Part shown: positions 18,207 to 26,558 of the stretch, piece after piece | Position numbering within the stretch: position 1 is the stretch's first letter | Layout: every line of letters begins with the position of its first letter | From: Acidobacteriota bacterium | Lineage (GTDB): Bacteria; Acidobacteriota; Terriglobia; Terriglobales; Acidobacteriaceae | Reading direction: 5' to 3' | NCBI GenBank assembly: GCA_021778845.1 | Contig: JAJYBU010000017.1 | Span: 1 to 64,000 of the forward strand | DNA: 64,000 bases | Translations under genes and position numbers: made by a program | The notes under the pieces: model-generated | Told to the model about the DNA's origin: nothing | Databases searched by the model: none | The model's input: only the letters and a program-made list of their open reading frames with translations

Positions 18207-19100
18207 TTACCGGGGCTTAATCAGCCTTGCTAACGCAAAATCCCTGAACTTTGTGACGATGGCTGAGCGACTCGCTTTGCGAACGGCGAGGCCAATTTCT
18301 GACATTGGAATATCGTCTGCGATTTCGCATACCGCGACAGGGGTCGTACTCTTTCGGACCGCGGATGCAGGGAGTATCGCAATTCCAGCGCCAGAATCGA
18401 CCAGTGCAATCAGCGTTGGCATCTCACCTGCGATCTGACATACCTTAGGGACGATGCCAGCATCGCGAAGCATGCCCAATAGCAAATCATGGAAACCCGG
18501 AGCATGTTTCCGCTCGTACATAACAAAGTCCTGATTCGCCAGTTCGCTCAATCTAACTCGCTTCCTCTTTGCCAGCCTGTGAGATGCTGGCACCACCAGC
18601 ACAAACCGTTCCTGATGGACAGGAACGACCTCAAGTCCCCAGTGCTCGCTGATGGGTAGTCTAAGGAATCCAATATCGATCGTTCCGTTGTTCAGCATCT
18701 GAATCTGATCCATGGTCAGAATGTTTCGAAGCGAGAACTCCACTTGTGGATGTAACTCTCGGAACTCACGAATAATACCTGGGACGATCTCATTGCCGGC
18801 GGTAGAAATAAATCCGATACGTAGCAAACCCGACCTACCGGCGGCTGCCAGCTTCGCCCTGTGAATTGCCTGGTCCAATCCCTCCAGAACGCCGGCTACA
18901 TCCTCATGAAAGGCAATCCCCGCAGCAGTCAGTACCGTCCTGCGCCTGTTTCGTTCCAGAAGTCTTACGCCCAGTTCCTCCTCCAGCGCCTTTATTTGAA
19001 GGCTGAGTGCGGGCTGGCTCAGGTGAATGATCTCAGCCGACCGGACAAAGCTCAGCGTCTCTGCAATGGAGAGAAACGAACGAATCTGGCGAAGTTCCAT
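18207..19100 (-). CDS. mdcR: LysR-family regulator of malonate genes (MdcR-like)
   Basis: A 297-residue LysR-type regulator. The N-terminal helix-turn-helix reads MELRQIRSFLSIAETLSFVR, then SAEIIHLSQPALS and a recognition helix. The effector-binding domain follows from about residue 90. It is divergent from the malonate decarboxylase operon, with 104 bases between the starts that include a long AT-rich inverted repeat (19107-19148). Klebsiella has a similar mdcR beside mdcA-H. The name rests on this context. Confidence 0.82.
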   Translation of the reverse strand: MELRQIRSFLSIAETLSFVRSAEIIHLSQPALSLQIKALEEELGVRLLERNRRRTVLTAAGIAFHEDVAGVLEGLDQAIHRAKLAAAGRSGLLRIGFISTAGNEIVPGIIREFRELHPQVEFSLRNILTMDQIQMLNNGTIDIGFLRLPISEHWGLEVVPVHQERFVLVVPASHRLAKRKRVRLSELANQDFVMYERKHAPGFHDLLLGMLRDAGIVPKVCQIAGEMPTLIALVDSGAGIAILPASAVRKSTTPVAVCEIADDIPMSEIGLAVRKASRSAIVTKFRDFALARLIKPR

Positions 19101-19106
19101 CCCTTC

Positions 19107-19148
19107 ATTGTATTTTCAAAACTCATTACAGACTGCAAAAAATACAAT
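19107..19148. promoter_or_regulatory. Inverted repeat between mdcR-like gene and mdcA
   Basis: ATTGTATTTT (19107-19116) and AAAATACAAT (19139-19148) are exact reverse complements separated by 22 bases. The repeat fills the space between the divergent LysR gene and mdcA. It is AT-rich in a GC-rich neighbourhood, as expected for a LysR-type operator and promoter. It is the probable binding site for activation by malonate and for autoregulation. Confidence 0.65.
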
Positions 19149-19204
19149 TTCCCTTATCTATCTCGGAAGCGCCTAATTGGAGCGTTGGAACAGGAGCACC
19201 CCGG

Positions 19205-20863
19205 ATGACACATCAACCGCTAGAGCCGCTACAGCGATCGTGGACGACGCGACGCGATGAAAAGCGGCGACGTATGCAGCAGGTTCAACCCTGGATGAAT
19301 GGCCCAATCCTGCCGAGCACAAAGATCATCGAAGCCCTGGAATCTCTCATCGTTTCCGGAGATCGCATTGTTCTCGAGGGGGACAATCAGAAGCAGGCTG
19401 ACTTCCTCTCACGCTCACTGGTGAAGGTCGATGTCAAAAAACTACACGATTTACACCTGATTATCTCCAGCATCAGCCGCGCAGAGCACCTCACATTATT
19501 TGAACTCGGCATTGCGAAGAAAGTGGATTTCGCCTACGCCGGGCCGCAAAGCCTACGCGTCTCGCAGCTTCTTGAAGACGGCATTTTGGAGATTGGCGCA
19601 ATCCACACGTACGTCGAGTTGTACGCGCGTCTGCTAGTTGATCTGGTGCCAAATGTCGTCCTCGTATGCGCGGAACAGGCGGATGCACAAGGAAATCTCT
19701 ACACCGGCCCGAACACTGAAGACACACCCGTCATCGTCGAGGCTGCGGCCTTCCACGACGGCATCGTGATCGTTCAGGTCAACGAGATTGTGGATAAGCT
19801 TCCACGCGTCGATATCCCAGCGTCGTGGGTCGATGTCGTCGTCGAAGCAGATCGTCCCTTTGCCGTCGAGCCATTGTTTACGCGTGACCCCCGGCACATC
19901 AATGACCTGCAGATTCTTGTTGGCATGATGGTCATCCGCGGCATCTACGAGCGGCATCAGATCCACTCCTTGAATCATGGCATTGGCTTCGATACGGCTG
20001 CGATCGAACTCCTACTGCCGACCTATGGCGAATCGCTCGGACTACGCGGAAAGATCTGCGAGCACTGGACGCTCAACCCCCATCCGACGATGATCCCGGC
20101 TATCGAGAGTGGCTGGGTGAAGAGCATTCACTGCTTCGGCAGCGAGGTCGGTATGACAGACTACATTGCAGCGCGGCCGGACATCTTCTTTACAGGTCGC
20201 GACGGAAGCCTGCGTTCGAATCGAGTACTGTGCCAACTCGCAGGCCAATATGCCGTCGATGCGTTCATCGGTTCGACACTGCAGATGGATGCAGACGCAA
20301 ACTCTTCGACCGTTACCACAGGACGTCTCACGGGGTTTGGTGGAGCGCCCAACATGGGCCACGACCCACATGGCCGTCGGCACAGTTCGCACGCTTGGCT
20401 TGAATTGATCACCGACAAGGGGCCGATTGTCCATGGCCGCAAGGTTGTCGTACAAACCATCGAAACCTTCCAAAGCGGAGGCCTTCCTGCCTTTGTTGAA
20501 ACCCTCGACGCAGTTCAGGTAGGCAAGAAAGCGGGCATGCCGATCGCACCCATCATGATCTACGGCGACGATGTCAGCCACGTCGTGACGGAAGAGGGGA
20601 TCGCCTACCTCTATAAGGCTGAAGGACAGCAAGAGCGTCGTCGTGCGCTCGCAGCAGTCGCAGGAGTCAGTCCCGTCGGTCTGAAGGCAGTTGCTTCTGA
20701 GACGGCAGCTCTCCGCAGGAAGGGAGTCGTCGCTTACCCCGAAGACATCGGCGTCCATCGAATGGAAGCGAAGCGGTCTCTACTGGCTGCGAGGAGCATG
20801 GAAGATCTGGTCGCATGGTCCGGCGGGCTATATAACCCACCCGCAAAGTTTCGGGGGTGGTAA
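19205..20863 (+). CDS. mdcA: Malonate decarboxylase, alpha subunit
   Basis: Acetyl-S-acyl carrier protein:malonate carrier protein transferase. It moves malonate onto the carrier protein in exchange for acetate. The 552 residues align in size and character with Klebsiella and Acinetobacter MdcA: N-terminal WTTRRDEKRRR, INGP-like WMNGPILPSTKIIEALE, SVPTGLF-type glycine-rich segments, and a C-terminal IGVHRMEAKRSLLAARSM region. It is first in an eight-gene operon with the same order as in Klebsiella (A to H). Its stop overlaps the mdcB start by one base. Confidence 0.96.
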   Translation: MTHQPLEPLQRSWTTRRDEKRRRMQQVQPWMNGPILPSTKIIEALESLIVSGDRIVLEGDNQKQADFLSRSLVKVDVKKLHDLHLIISSISRAEHLTLFELGIAKKVDFAYAGPQSLRVSQLLEDGILEIGAIHTYVELYARLLVDLVPNVVLVCAEQADAQGNLYTGPNTEDTPVIVEAAAFHDGIVIVQVNEIVDKLPRVDIPASWVDVVVEADRPFAVEPLFTRDPRHINDLQILVGMMVIRGIYERHQIHSLNHGIGFDTAAIELLLPTYGESLGLRGKICEHWTLNPHPTMIPAIESGWVKSIHCFGSEVGMTDYIAARPDIFFTGRDGSLRSNRVLCQLAGQYAVDAFIGSTLQMDADANSSTVTTGRLTGFGGAPNMGHDPHGRRHSSHAWLELITDKGPIVHGRKVVVQTIETFQSGGLPAFVETLDAVQVGKKAGMPIAPIMIYGDDVSHVVTEEGIAYLYKAEGQQERRRALAAVAGVSPVGLKAVASETAALRRKGVVAYPEDIGVHRMEAKRSLLAARSMEDLVAWSGGLYNPPAKFRGW

Positions 20864-21801
20864 TGATCGCCGATCTCATGTCCAAGTCGGCTACAGCAAT
20901 GGTCTGCGCACGATCCGAAGCAGAGAGACTGGCTGCTTGGCTAGCTCGTCTCTGCATGCAGGCGCTGGTTGCTGAGGCAGAATTGACGCCTAAACCAGGC
21001 CTTGTCGATCGTCGTGGTTCAGGAACTCACAACGATCTGTCGCTCTCCATTATGAGGCGATCCGCGCTGGCGCTACAGCCGTACTTTTATCAAATGGCCC
21101 TCATCTCTTCGGGCGCTTGCGCGAGCCAACAGTTGCGCGAACACCTCGCTGCCATCGGCCGCGAAGCTGAGCGCGCTATGTACATGACAACTGGCGGCAG
21201 CAACTCTCATAAAGGATCCATCTGGGTTCTGGGCTTGCTTGCCTCGGCGGCTTCGATAACAAATAGGGACACAACTGCGACGGCAACAGCGATCGCTGAA
21301 ACTGCAGGAACCATCGCCGCGTTTCACGATCGCGCAACGCCTCGGCTGGTAACTCACGGTCACGTCGTAGCGGCGAGGTATGGGGTTCGCGGTGCACGGG
21401 GCGAAGCCCTTGAAGCCTTCCCTCATGTTGTCCATGTTGGCCTGCCCACTCTTCGAGCACGACGTGCAGGTGGTGCTACAGAATCGGTGTCGCGCATGGA
21501 CACACTACTCAGCATCATGTCTCGCCTGGAAGACACCTGCGTGCTCTATCGAGGGAAAGCCGCTGCCCTCCAGGCCGTAAGATCCGGAGCTCGCAAAGTC
21601 ATCGCAGCTGGCGGATGTGGCTCCATGCATGGGAAACAGCAGTTGCGACGGCTTGACCGTAAACTCCTCACCCTCGGAGTCTCTCCCGGCGGAAGCGCGG
21701 ATCTCCTCGCAGCAACTCTATTTCTCGATGCGGTCGAACGTAGGCAGAACGAAGTGCAAAAGGACCGAAGCTGGTCGGAGGATACTGATGGAGAAAATTG
21801 A
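20863..21801 (+). CDS. mdcB: Triphosphoribosyl-dephospho-CoA synthase
   Basis: Makes 2'-(5''-triphosphoribosyl)-3'-dephospho-CoA from ATP and dephospho-CoA, the precursor of the covalently bound prosthetic group of the malonate decarboxylase carrier protein. About 312 residues of the CitG/MdcB family, with the signature ELTPKPGLVDRRGSGTHNDL near residues 38-57 and GGSNSHKGSIW later. GTG 20857 is also in frame, but ATG 20863 gives the usual TAATG junction with mdcA. The end overlaps mdcC by 14 bases. Confidence 0.93.
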   Translation: MIADLMSKSATAMVCARSEAERLAAWLARLCMQALVAEAELTPKPGLVDRRGSGTHNDLSLSIMRRSALALQPYFYQMALISSGACASQQLREHLAAIGREAERAMYMTTGGSNSHKGSIWVLGLLASAASITNRDTTATATAIAETAGTIAAFHDRATPRLVTHGHVVAARYGVRGARGEALEAFPHVVHVGLPTLRARRAGGATESVSRMDTLLSIMSRLEDTCVLYRGKAAALQAVRSGARKVIAAGGCGSMHGKQQLRRLDRKLLTLGVSPGGSADLLAATLFLDAVERRQNEVQKDRSWSEDTDGEN

Positions 21802-22081
21802 ATTTGACTACCCGGCGCAGCACAAGGTGCTGAAAAGAGCCCACGTTGGCGTTGTCGGTTCCGGTGATCTGGAAGTGCTTCTGGAGCCGCTCGAAGGCGA
21901 CAGAGCGCATGTTTCCATCCAGACAAGCGTCGATGGTTTCAAGGACACATGGAAGGCTGTACTGGACCGTTTCTTCGCAAAGTATGACGGTGCCGTCCGC
22001 ATCGAGATACACGATGCCGGAGCAACACCCGGGAGCGTCTTGTTGAGACTGGAGCAGGCAGTGGAGGTGAGCCAGCGATGA
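21788..22081 (+). CDS. mdcC: Malonate decarboxylase acyl carrier protein (delta subunit)
   Basis: Small carrier protein of 97 residues that holds the malonyl or acetyl group as a thioester on its phosphoribosyl-dephospho-CoA arm. Ser25 in VVGSGDLEVL is the expected attachment residue. The length agrees with Klebsiella MdcC (99). The start overlaps the end of mdcB by 14 bases, and the stop overlaps the mdcD start (ATGA), as expected for a subunit made in step with its neighbours. Confidence 0.95.
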   Translation: MEKIEFDYPAQHKVLKRAHVGVVGSGDLEVLLEPLEGDRAHVSIQTSVDGFKDTWKAVLDRFFAKYDGAVRIEIHDAGATPGSVLLRLEQAVEVSQR

Positions 22082-22953
22082 GCGAACAACGGAACGATAC
22101 GAAATTCATCAATCGGCAAAGCTTTATCGAACTGAATGCACGAGAGCGAGCGGAGATTCTCTTTGATACAGGCACATCCCGCGAATTGGCAGGTCCCTTC
22201 GACCGCATGGAATCGCCCTGGCTCGCTATGCAGGGAGTGACGCCACAAGCCGACGACGGCTGCGTCGTGATGAAGGGCAAGATCTCTGGACAGTCTACCG
22301 TCGTCATCGCGCTTGAAGGCGCATTTCAGGGGGGAAGCCTTGGCGAGGTCTCGGGCGAGAAACTTACGGCCGCGCTTGACCTGGCCTGTGCCGATAACGA
22401 GAAGGGTATCCGGACAAATGCTGTCATGCTTCTTGAAACAGGCGGGGTACGGCTTCAGGAAGCCAATCTTGGATTGGCTTCCATTGCAGAGATCATGGCT
22501 TCGATCCTTGTGCTTCGCCGACATGTTCCGGTGATCTGCATCATTGCCGGCACGGTGGGATGTTTTGGCGGCATGTCCCTGGCCGCCGGTCTTGCGAGCT
22601 ACGTAGTGATGACGCGTGAAGCTCGTCTCGGCATGAATGGACCGGAAGTGATCGAGCAGACGTCGGGCGTCGAAGAGTTTGATTCAAGTGATCGAGCGCT
22701 CATCTGGGCGATCCATGGAGGCGAGCAGCGATTCGCGATGGGTCTAGCCGATGCGCTCGTCGAAGACGATGCGCAGCAGATGGTTGAAGCCGTTCAAAGC
22801 TTCATTGCCAAAGGCGTTCCTGCTGTGCACCGCAGTTCCGAGATTGCGCTGTATCGCAGTCATATCGCAGCTCTCGACGCATCACGTCAGTGGGATCCCA
22901 AAGAGCTGCGCGCCATCTGGAAAGCTGACGTTGCTACGGAGGACACTCAATGA
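22078..22953 (+). CDS. mdcD: Malonate decarboxylase, beta subunit
   Basis: One half of the malonyl-S-carrier-protein decarboxylase, 291 residues with a carboxyltransferase (crotonase-like) fold. Visible landmarks are FNARERAEIL-like NARERAEILFDTG, ALEGAFQGGSLGEVSGEK (residues ~78-95), LLETGGVRLQEAN and IAGTVGCFGGMSLAA. The carbanion left after decarboxylation is protonated to give acetyl-carrier protein. It is coupled to mdcC and mdcE by ATGA overlaps. Confidence 0.95.
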   Translation: MSEQRNDTKFINRQSFIELNARERAEILFDTGTSRELAGPFDRMESPWLAMQGVTPQADDGCVVMKGKISGQSTVVIALEGAFQGGSLGEVSGEKLTAALDLACADNEKGIRTNAVMLLETGGVRLQEANLGLASIAEIMASILVLRRHVPVICIIAGTVGCFGGMSLAAGLASYVVMTREARLGMNGPEVIEQTSGVEEFDSSDRALIWAIHGGEQRFAMGLADALVEDDAQQMVEAVQSFIAKGVPAVHRSSEIALYRSHIAALDASRQWDPKELRAIWKADVATEDTQ

Positions 22954-23786
22954 GTGAATACAAGGGTATTCGAGGAGCCGTGTGGTTCAAAGCCCTCACC
23001 GGACAGTCGGCGCCACTCAGCGGCGGCCCCGCCTCCGTGCTGGCGGCAGATGCACCCCTGGGTAATGACACCGCTCGTTTCCTATGTGTTGTTCCTAACC
23101 CGGAGGGACGCTTCCCTTGCGCGCGACACGGCGAAGTAGGCCTCGAAGAAGCCTACACACTAGCTACCCGCGTCCGCGAAGTCATCCATGAAGACAACAA
23201 CACCATCAAGCGTCCCATCATTGCGATTGTGGACGTGAAAAGTCAGGCGTATGGCCGACGCGAAGAGACGGCTGGCATCTTTCTTGCCGCGGCAGCAGCG
23301 GCAGACGCCTACGGATCGGCACGGCTTGCAGGCCACCCTATCATCACACTGGTCGTCGGTCATGCCTTCTCTGGAGCCTTCCTTACCCACGGCTATCAGG
23401 CCAATCGTCTATTAGCATTCGACGATGACGGCGTGATGATCCACGCGATGCACAAAGCGGCGGCGGCCCGCATCACGCGGCGCTCGGTCGAGAGTCTCGA
23501 AGCGTTAGGCAAGACCATCGCGCCCCTCTCCTATCACATTCGCGACTATGCAAAGCTTGGCCTGCTCCACAAGTTGCTCCATGTTGAGAATCCAGAGGAC
23601 CCTCCGCAGCAGGAGATTCAGGCTGTGCAGAAGGAACTCATCACAGCAATTGTCGACACTCGCAATAGCCCCGTTGATCTTCGTAGTCGGATGACTTCGC
23701 CAGGCGCACTCGACATGCGTAAGACGTCCATTCAAGTTCGTAACCTGCTCGAAACTCAGTGGGCAGAGATAAGGCATGCACAATGA
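22950..23786 (+). CDS. mdcE: Malonate decarboxylase, gamma subunit
   Basis: Partner of MdcD in the decarboxylase, 278 residues. The family has a second carboxyltransferase-like domain. Seen here are RGAVWFKALTG at the N terminus, IVDVKSQAYGRREE, and GHAFSGAFLTHGYQANRL. It overlaps mdcD and mdcF through ATGA junctions. Size matches Klebsiella MdcE. Confidence 0.94.
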   Translation: MSEYKGIRGAVWFKALTGQSAPLSGGPASVLAADAPLGNDTARFLCVVPNPEGRFPCARHGEVGLEEAYTLATRVREVIHEDNNTIKRPIIAIVDVKSQAYGRREETAGIFLAAAAAADAYGSARLAGHPIITLVVGHAFSGAFLTHGYQANRLLAFDDDGVMIHAMHKAAAARITRRSVESLEALGKTIAPLSYHIRDYAKLGLLHKLLHVENPEDPPQQEIQAVQKELITAIVDTRNSPVDLRSRMTSPGALDMRKTSIQVRNLLETQWAEIRHAQ

Positions 23787-24730
23787 TTAAAATTTTGGCA
23801 AATGCACTCATCCCTGTTTTCGTGGGTCTTCTGGCTGGCTACCTGGCTGGCCTCCGCAAATACGTCGACAACAAGAACGTCAAGACCTTAATCATCTTTG
23901 TCATGAGCTTTGCTGTTCCCTGCGCGTTGTTCGCCACTATTGCCCGAACACCGCATCAACTGCTATGGGGACAGGGAAAGATCGCACTGGTGCTCGTGGT
24001 TGTGTACGGCATCATCTATGCAGTCACCTATTTCAGTTCGCGGATACTGAGTAAGGACTCCGCACGAGACAGTTCCGTCCTTGCGCTCACCCTGACCTTC
24101 CCCAATATTGCGGCGGTTGGCTTTCCACTGCTGGAAGCCATGTACGGAGCCCAGCAGAACATCGTCGTAGTCGTTGGTATCGCCGTCGGAGCCATCACCA
24201 TCACTGCAATTACGCTTGCAATCCTTGAGGGAGGAACTGCCGAAGGCCGCGCCCTTTCGACTGCAGCATGCGTACGTATTTCCATGTGGAAGGCACTGAA
24301 GAAGCCCGTCTTCTGGGCTCCCATGCTCGGTATCATCACCGTCATCATCGGGCTTCATCTCCCCAGCTATCTTGACCGCAGCCTCACCCTCTTCGCAAAT
24401 GCAACGGCAGGATCAGCCCTGTTCCTTACAGGTCTGGTTGTATCGGCGCAGCGCTTTGAATTGACATGGGGTGTGATGTGGGCGGTCTTCGTGAAGAATA
24501 TTCTTCAGCCGGCGCTGTGTTTAGGAATAGCTCGCTTGCTGGGATTACCGCTTGACCTGACTCGCTCGGTTGTATTGATGACAGCTATCCCGTGTGGCTT
24601 CTTCGGAATTGTTTTCGGTAAACATTTTGATGTGACGCCGCCGGTGGCAAGCTCCGGTCTCATCGCGAGCTACGTGGTGGGGATCTTTAGTTTGGCTGGA
24701 TGGATCATCGTCCTTACCTACCTTCACTAG
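23783..24730 (+). CDS. mdcF: Malonate transporter, auxin efflux carrier family
   Basis: Integral membrane protein of 315 residues with about ten hydrophobic helices, of the auxin efflux carrier (AEC) family. Landmarks include the N-terminal helix IKILANALIPVFVGLLAGYL, NVKTLIIFVMSFAVPCALF and a conserved Asn/Pro segment (LTFPNIAAVGFPLLEAMYG). MdcF proteins are thought to take up malonate. The gene lies in the usual place between mdcE and mdcG and starts in an ATGA overlap. Confidence 0.92.
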   Translation: MIKILANALIPVFVGLLAGYLAGLRKYVDNKNVKTLIIFVMSFAVPCALFATIARTPHQLLWGQGKIALVLVVVYGIIYAVTYFSSRILSKDSARDSSVLALTLTFPNIAAVGFPLLEAMYGAQQNIVVVVGIAVGAITITAITLAILEGGTAEGRALSTAACVRISMWKALKKPVFWAPMLGIITVIIGLHLPSYLDRSLTLFANATAGSALFLTGLVVSAQRFELTWGVMWAVFVKNILQPALCLGIARLLGLPLDLTRSVVLMTAIPCGFFGIVFGKHFDVTPPVASSGLIASYVVGIFSLAGWIIVLTYLH

Positions 24731-24738
24731 GAACCCGC

Positions 24739-25437
24739 ATGTTTACCTATAAGGGACGCGCCGTCCAAACGCATGATCTGTTGAAGATCAACCCGAAATA
24801 CCTTCTCGATGAAGCCACAGCCCGCGGCGACACAGTACCAGGCTGGGCAGAAGAGTACGTGCGTCACGTATCCTTTGCGGTAGTTCGCCGAGGCTTTACA
24901 AGCGAAACCTGTCTACCGATCGGGATCCGTGGATATGACAGAAACCAACGATGGGCCGCTTCCTGTTCTCCGCATGCGATCCTATATTTAATTGCACCGT
25001 CTCAGTTGTTAGGGCTTGCCGCAGCTCCTTCAAGAGTGGCGGAGGTTCCAGCGCTTCAGTCCCTAGAGATATTAAAAGCTCTCTGGCTTGATTTTGATCG
25101 CCCTTGGGGGCCGGGAGGCAGCGTTGGCTTTGAGCTTGCAACGGGCAGTAACATGGCGCACGTCGAAAGCGATCTCGATATCGTCATCCGCACTGCAAAG
25201 CCTATAACGCTTGAAGAGGCAAAGTTCCGTTGCGCCCAGGCGACGGATCTCCCGGCAACCGTCGATATTCGTGTCGAGACTCCTGCGTGGGGCTTTTCCC
25301 TGAAAGAATACGCACGAGAAGACCGCAAGGAGATCCTTTTGCGCACACCGAATGGACCTGTGCTCGGGAGTGATCCGTGGCGCAACGAACCCGACATGCT
25401 AAACGCCGCAAAGAGCTTTGAGAGAGCGAGACTATAG
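24739..25437 (+). CDS. mdcG: Phosphoribosyl-dephospho-CoA transferase (holo-ACP synthase of malonate decarboxylase)
   Basis: Attaches the prosthetic group made by MdcB to Ser25 of MdcC. The 232 residues include VGIRG-like PIGIRGYDRNQRWA near residue 55, the family motif RPWGPGGSVGFELATG, and the nucleotidyltransferase-type acidic pair ESDLDIVI near residue 145. ATG 24739 lies 8 bases after the mdcF stop; the longer in-frame start would overlap mdcF by 31 bases. The stop directly abuts the mdcH ATG. Confidence 0.92.
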   Translation: MFTYKGRAVQTHDLLKINPKYLLDEATARGDTVPGWAEEYVRHVSFAVVRRGFTSETCLPIGIRGYDRNQRWAASCSPHAILYLIAPSQLLGLAAAPSRVAEVPALQSLEILKALWLDFDRPWGPGGSVGFELATGSNMAHVESDLDIVIRTAKPITLEEAKFRCAQATDLPATVDIRVETPAWGFSLKEYAREDRKEILLRTPNGPVLGSDPWRNEPDMLNAAKSFERARL

Positions 25438-26367
25438 ATGGGCATAGCGTTTCTGTTTCCCGGTCAAGGCTCGCAGATTCCCGGCATGCTTCACACCTTG
25501 CCAGACCACCCCGTCATTCGGAAGACATTGGATGAAGTGAGCCAGATTCTTGGTAGTCACATACAGGATCTCGATTCCGCCTCCGCACTCGAGTCAACAG
25601 TCTCAGTTCAATTAGCACTTTTGTCCGCTGGCGTAGCGACCGCCCGTACCCTCGTCGCAGAAGGTGTAGAACCTCAGGGTGTTGCTGGCCTGTCCGTAGG
25701 TGCCTTCGCCGCTGGCGTCCAGAGTGGCGTTATCGAACTGTCGGACGCAGTGCGCCTCGTACAACATCGTGCCGAGATGATGGCCAGCCTCTACCCCAAT
25801 GGTTACGGCCTTTCAAGCATCATTGGACTAACAGAGCAGCAGGTCGCACAGCTCGTTAACGATCTACACACAGCAGATGCCCCTGTATATCTGGGCAACA
25901 TCAATGCACCCCGGCAGATTGTCATCGCAGGCTCCGACGCTGGGATGACGAAGGTCCTTGCCGCTGCTCAAAGGATCGGCGCTCGCAAAGTTGAACGCCT
26001 CCATGTACCTGTGCCTTCACACTGCCCTCTTCTTGAGCCTGTCGCTGCCTCCCTAAGAACGATGTTGCGAGCCATGACCATCCACCAGCCCACAACGGTC
26101 TATGTGGGCAATGTGACCGCGAGAGCACTGCGAACCCCCGAGGCCATTGCCGAGGATCTAGTCAGCAATATTGCGCACGGGGTTCGCTGGTTTGACGCAA
26201 CAACGGTTCTTGAAGAATTAGGATGTCGTCTATTTTTTGAGATGCCATCAGGCCATGTGCTGCGCGAACTCGCCCGGGAAGCTCAACCTGAAGTGAGAGC
26301 TTTGTCTATCGGCGAGAGCACCATACCCTATGCGTTGCGCCTCGCATCGCAATTACACGATTTGTAG
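25438..26367 (+). CDS. mdcH: Malonate decarboxylase malonyl transferase
   Basis: Malonyl-CoA:carrier-protein transacylase, which loads the first malonyl group onto the carrier protein and so primes the enzyme. The 309 residues follow the FabD pattern: FLFPGQGSQ at 5-13, the nucleophile Ser86 in AGLSVGAFAAG, QHRAEMM, and a catalytic His in VPSHCPLLEPV. Last gene of mdcABCDEFGH; 191 bases separate it from the convergent efflux operon, with no clear hairpin terminator. Confidence 0.93.
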   Translation: MGIAFLFPGQGSQIPGMLHTLPDHPVIRKTLDEVSQILGSHIQDLDSASALESTVSVQLALLSAGVATARTLVAEGVEPQGVAGLSVGAFAAGVQSGVIELSDAVRLVQHRAEMMASLYPNGYGLSSIIGLTEQQVAQLVNDLHTADAPVYLGNINAPRQIVIAGSDAGMTKVLAAAQRIGARKVERLHVPVPSHCPLLEPVAASLRTMLRAMTIHQPTTVYVGNVTARALRTPEAIAEDLVSNIAHGVRWFDATTVLEELGCRLFFEMPSGHVLRELAREAQPEVRALSIGESTIPYALRLASQLHDL

Positions 26368-26558
26368 TACTCTCATGCCCGCTTCGTCGATAATACCTAC
26401 ATAGAATCGGACACATGGCTTAACAAAATTTCCAAGGTCGGATAATCCAGTCTCTGTAAACCTTTATGCGAACGTTCGATCCCGACCGCGCATCCAACAG
26501 TTCAAATACTCGAGCCCGTGGCACCCAATGCCGCTGTAGCAACAATACCGGATCCTCA

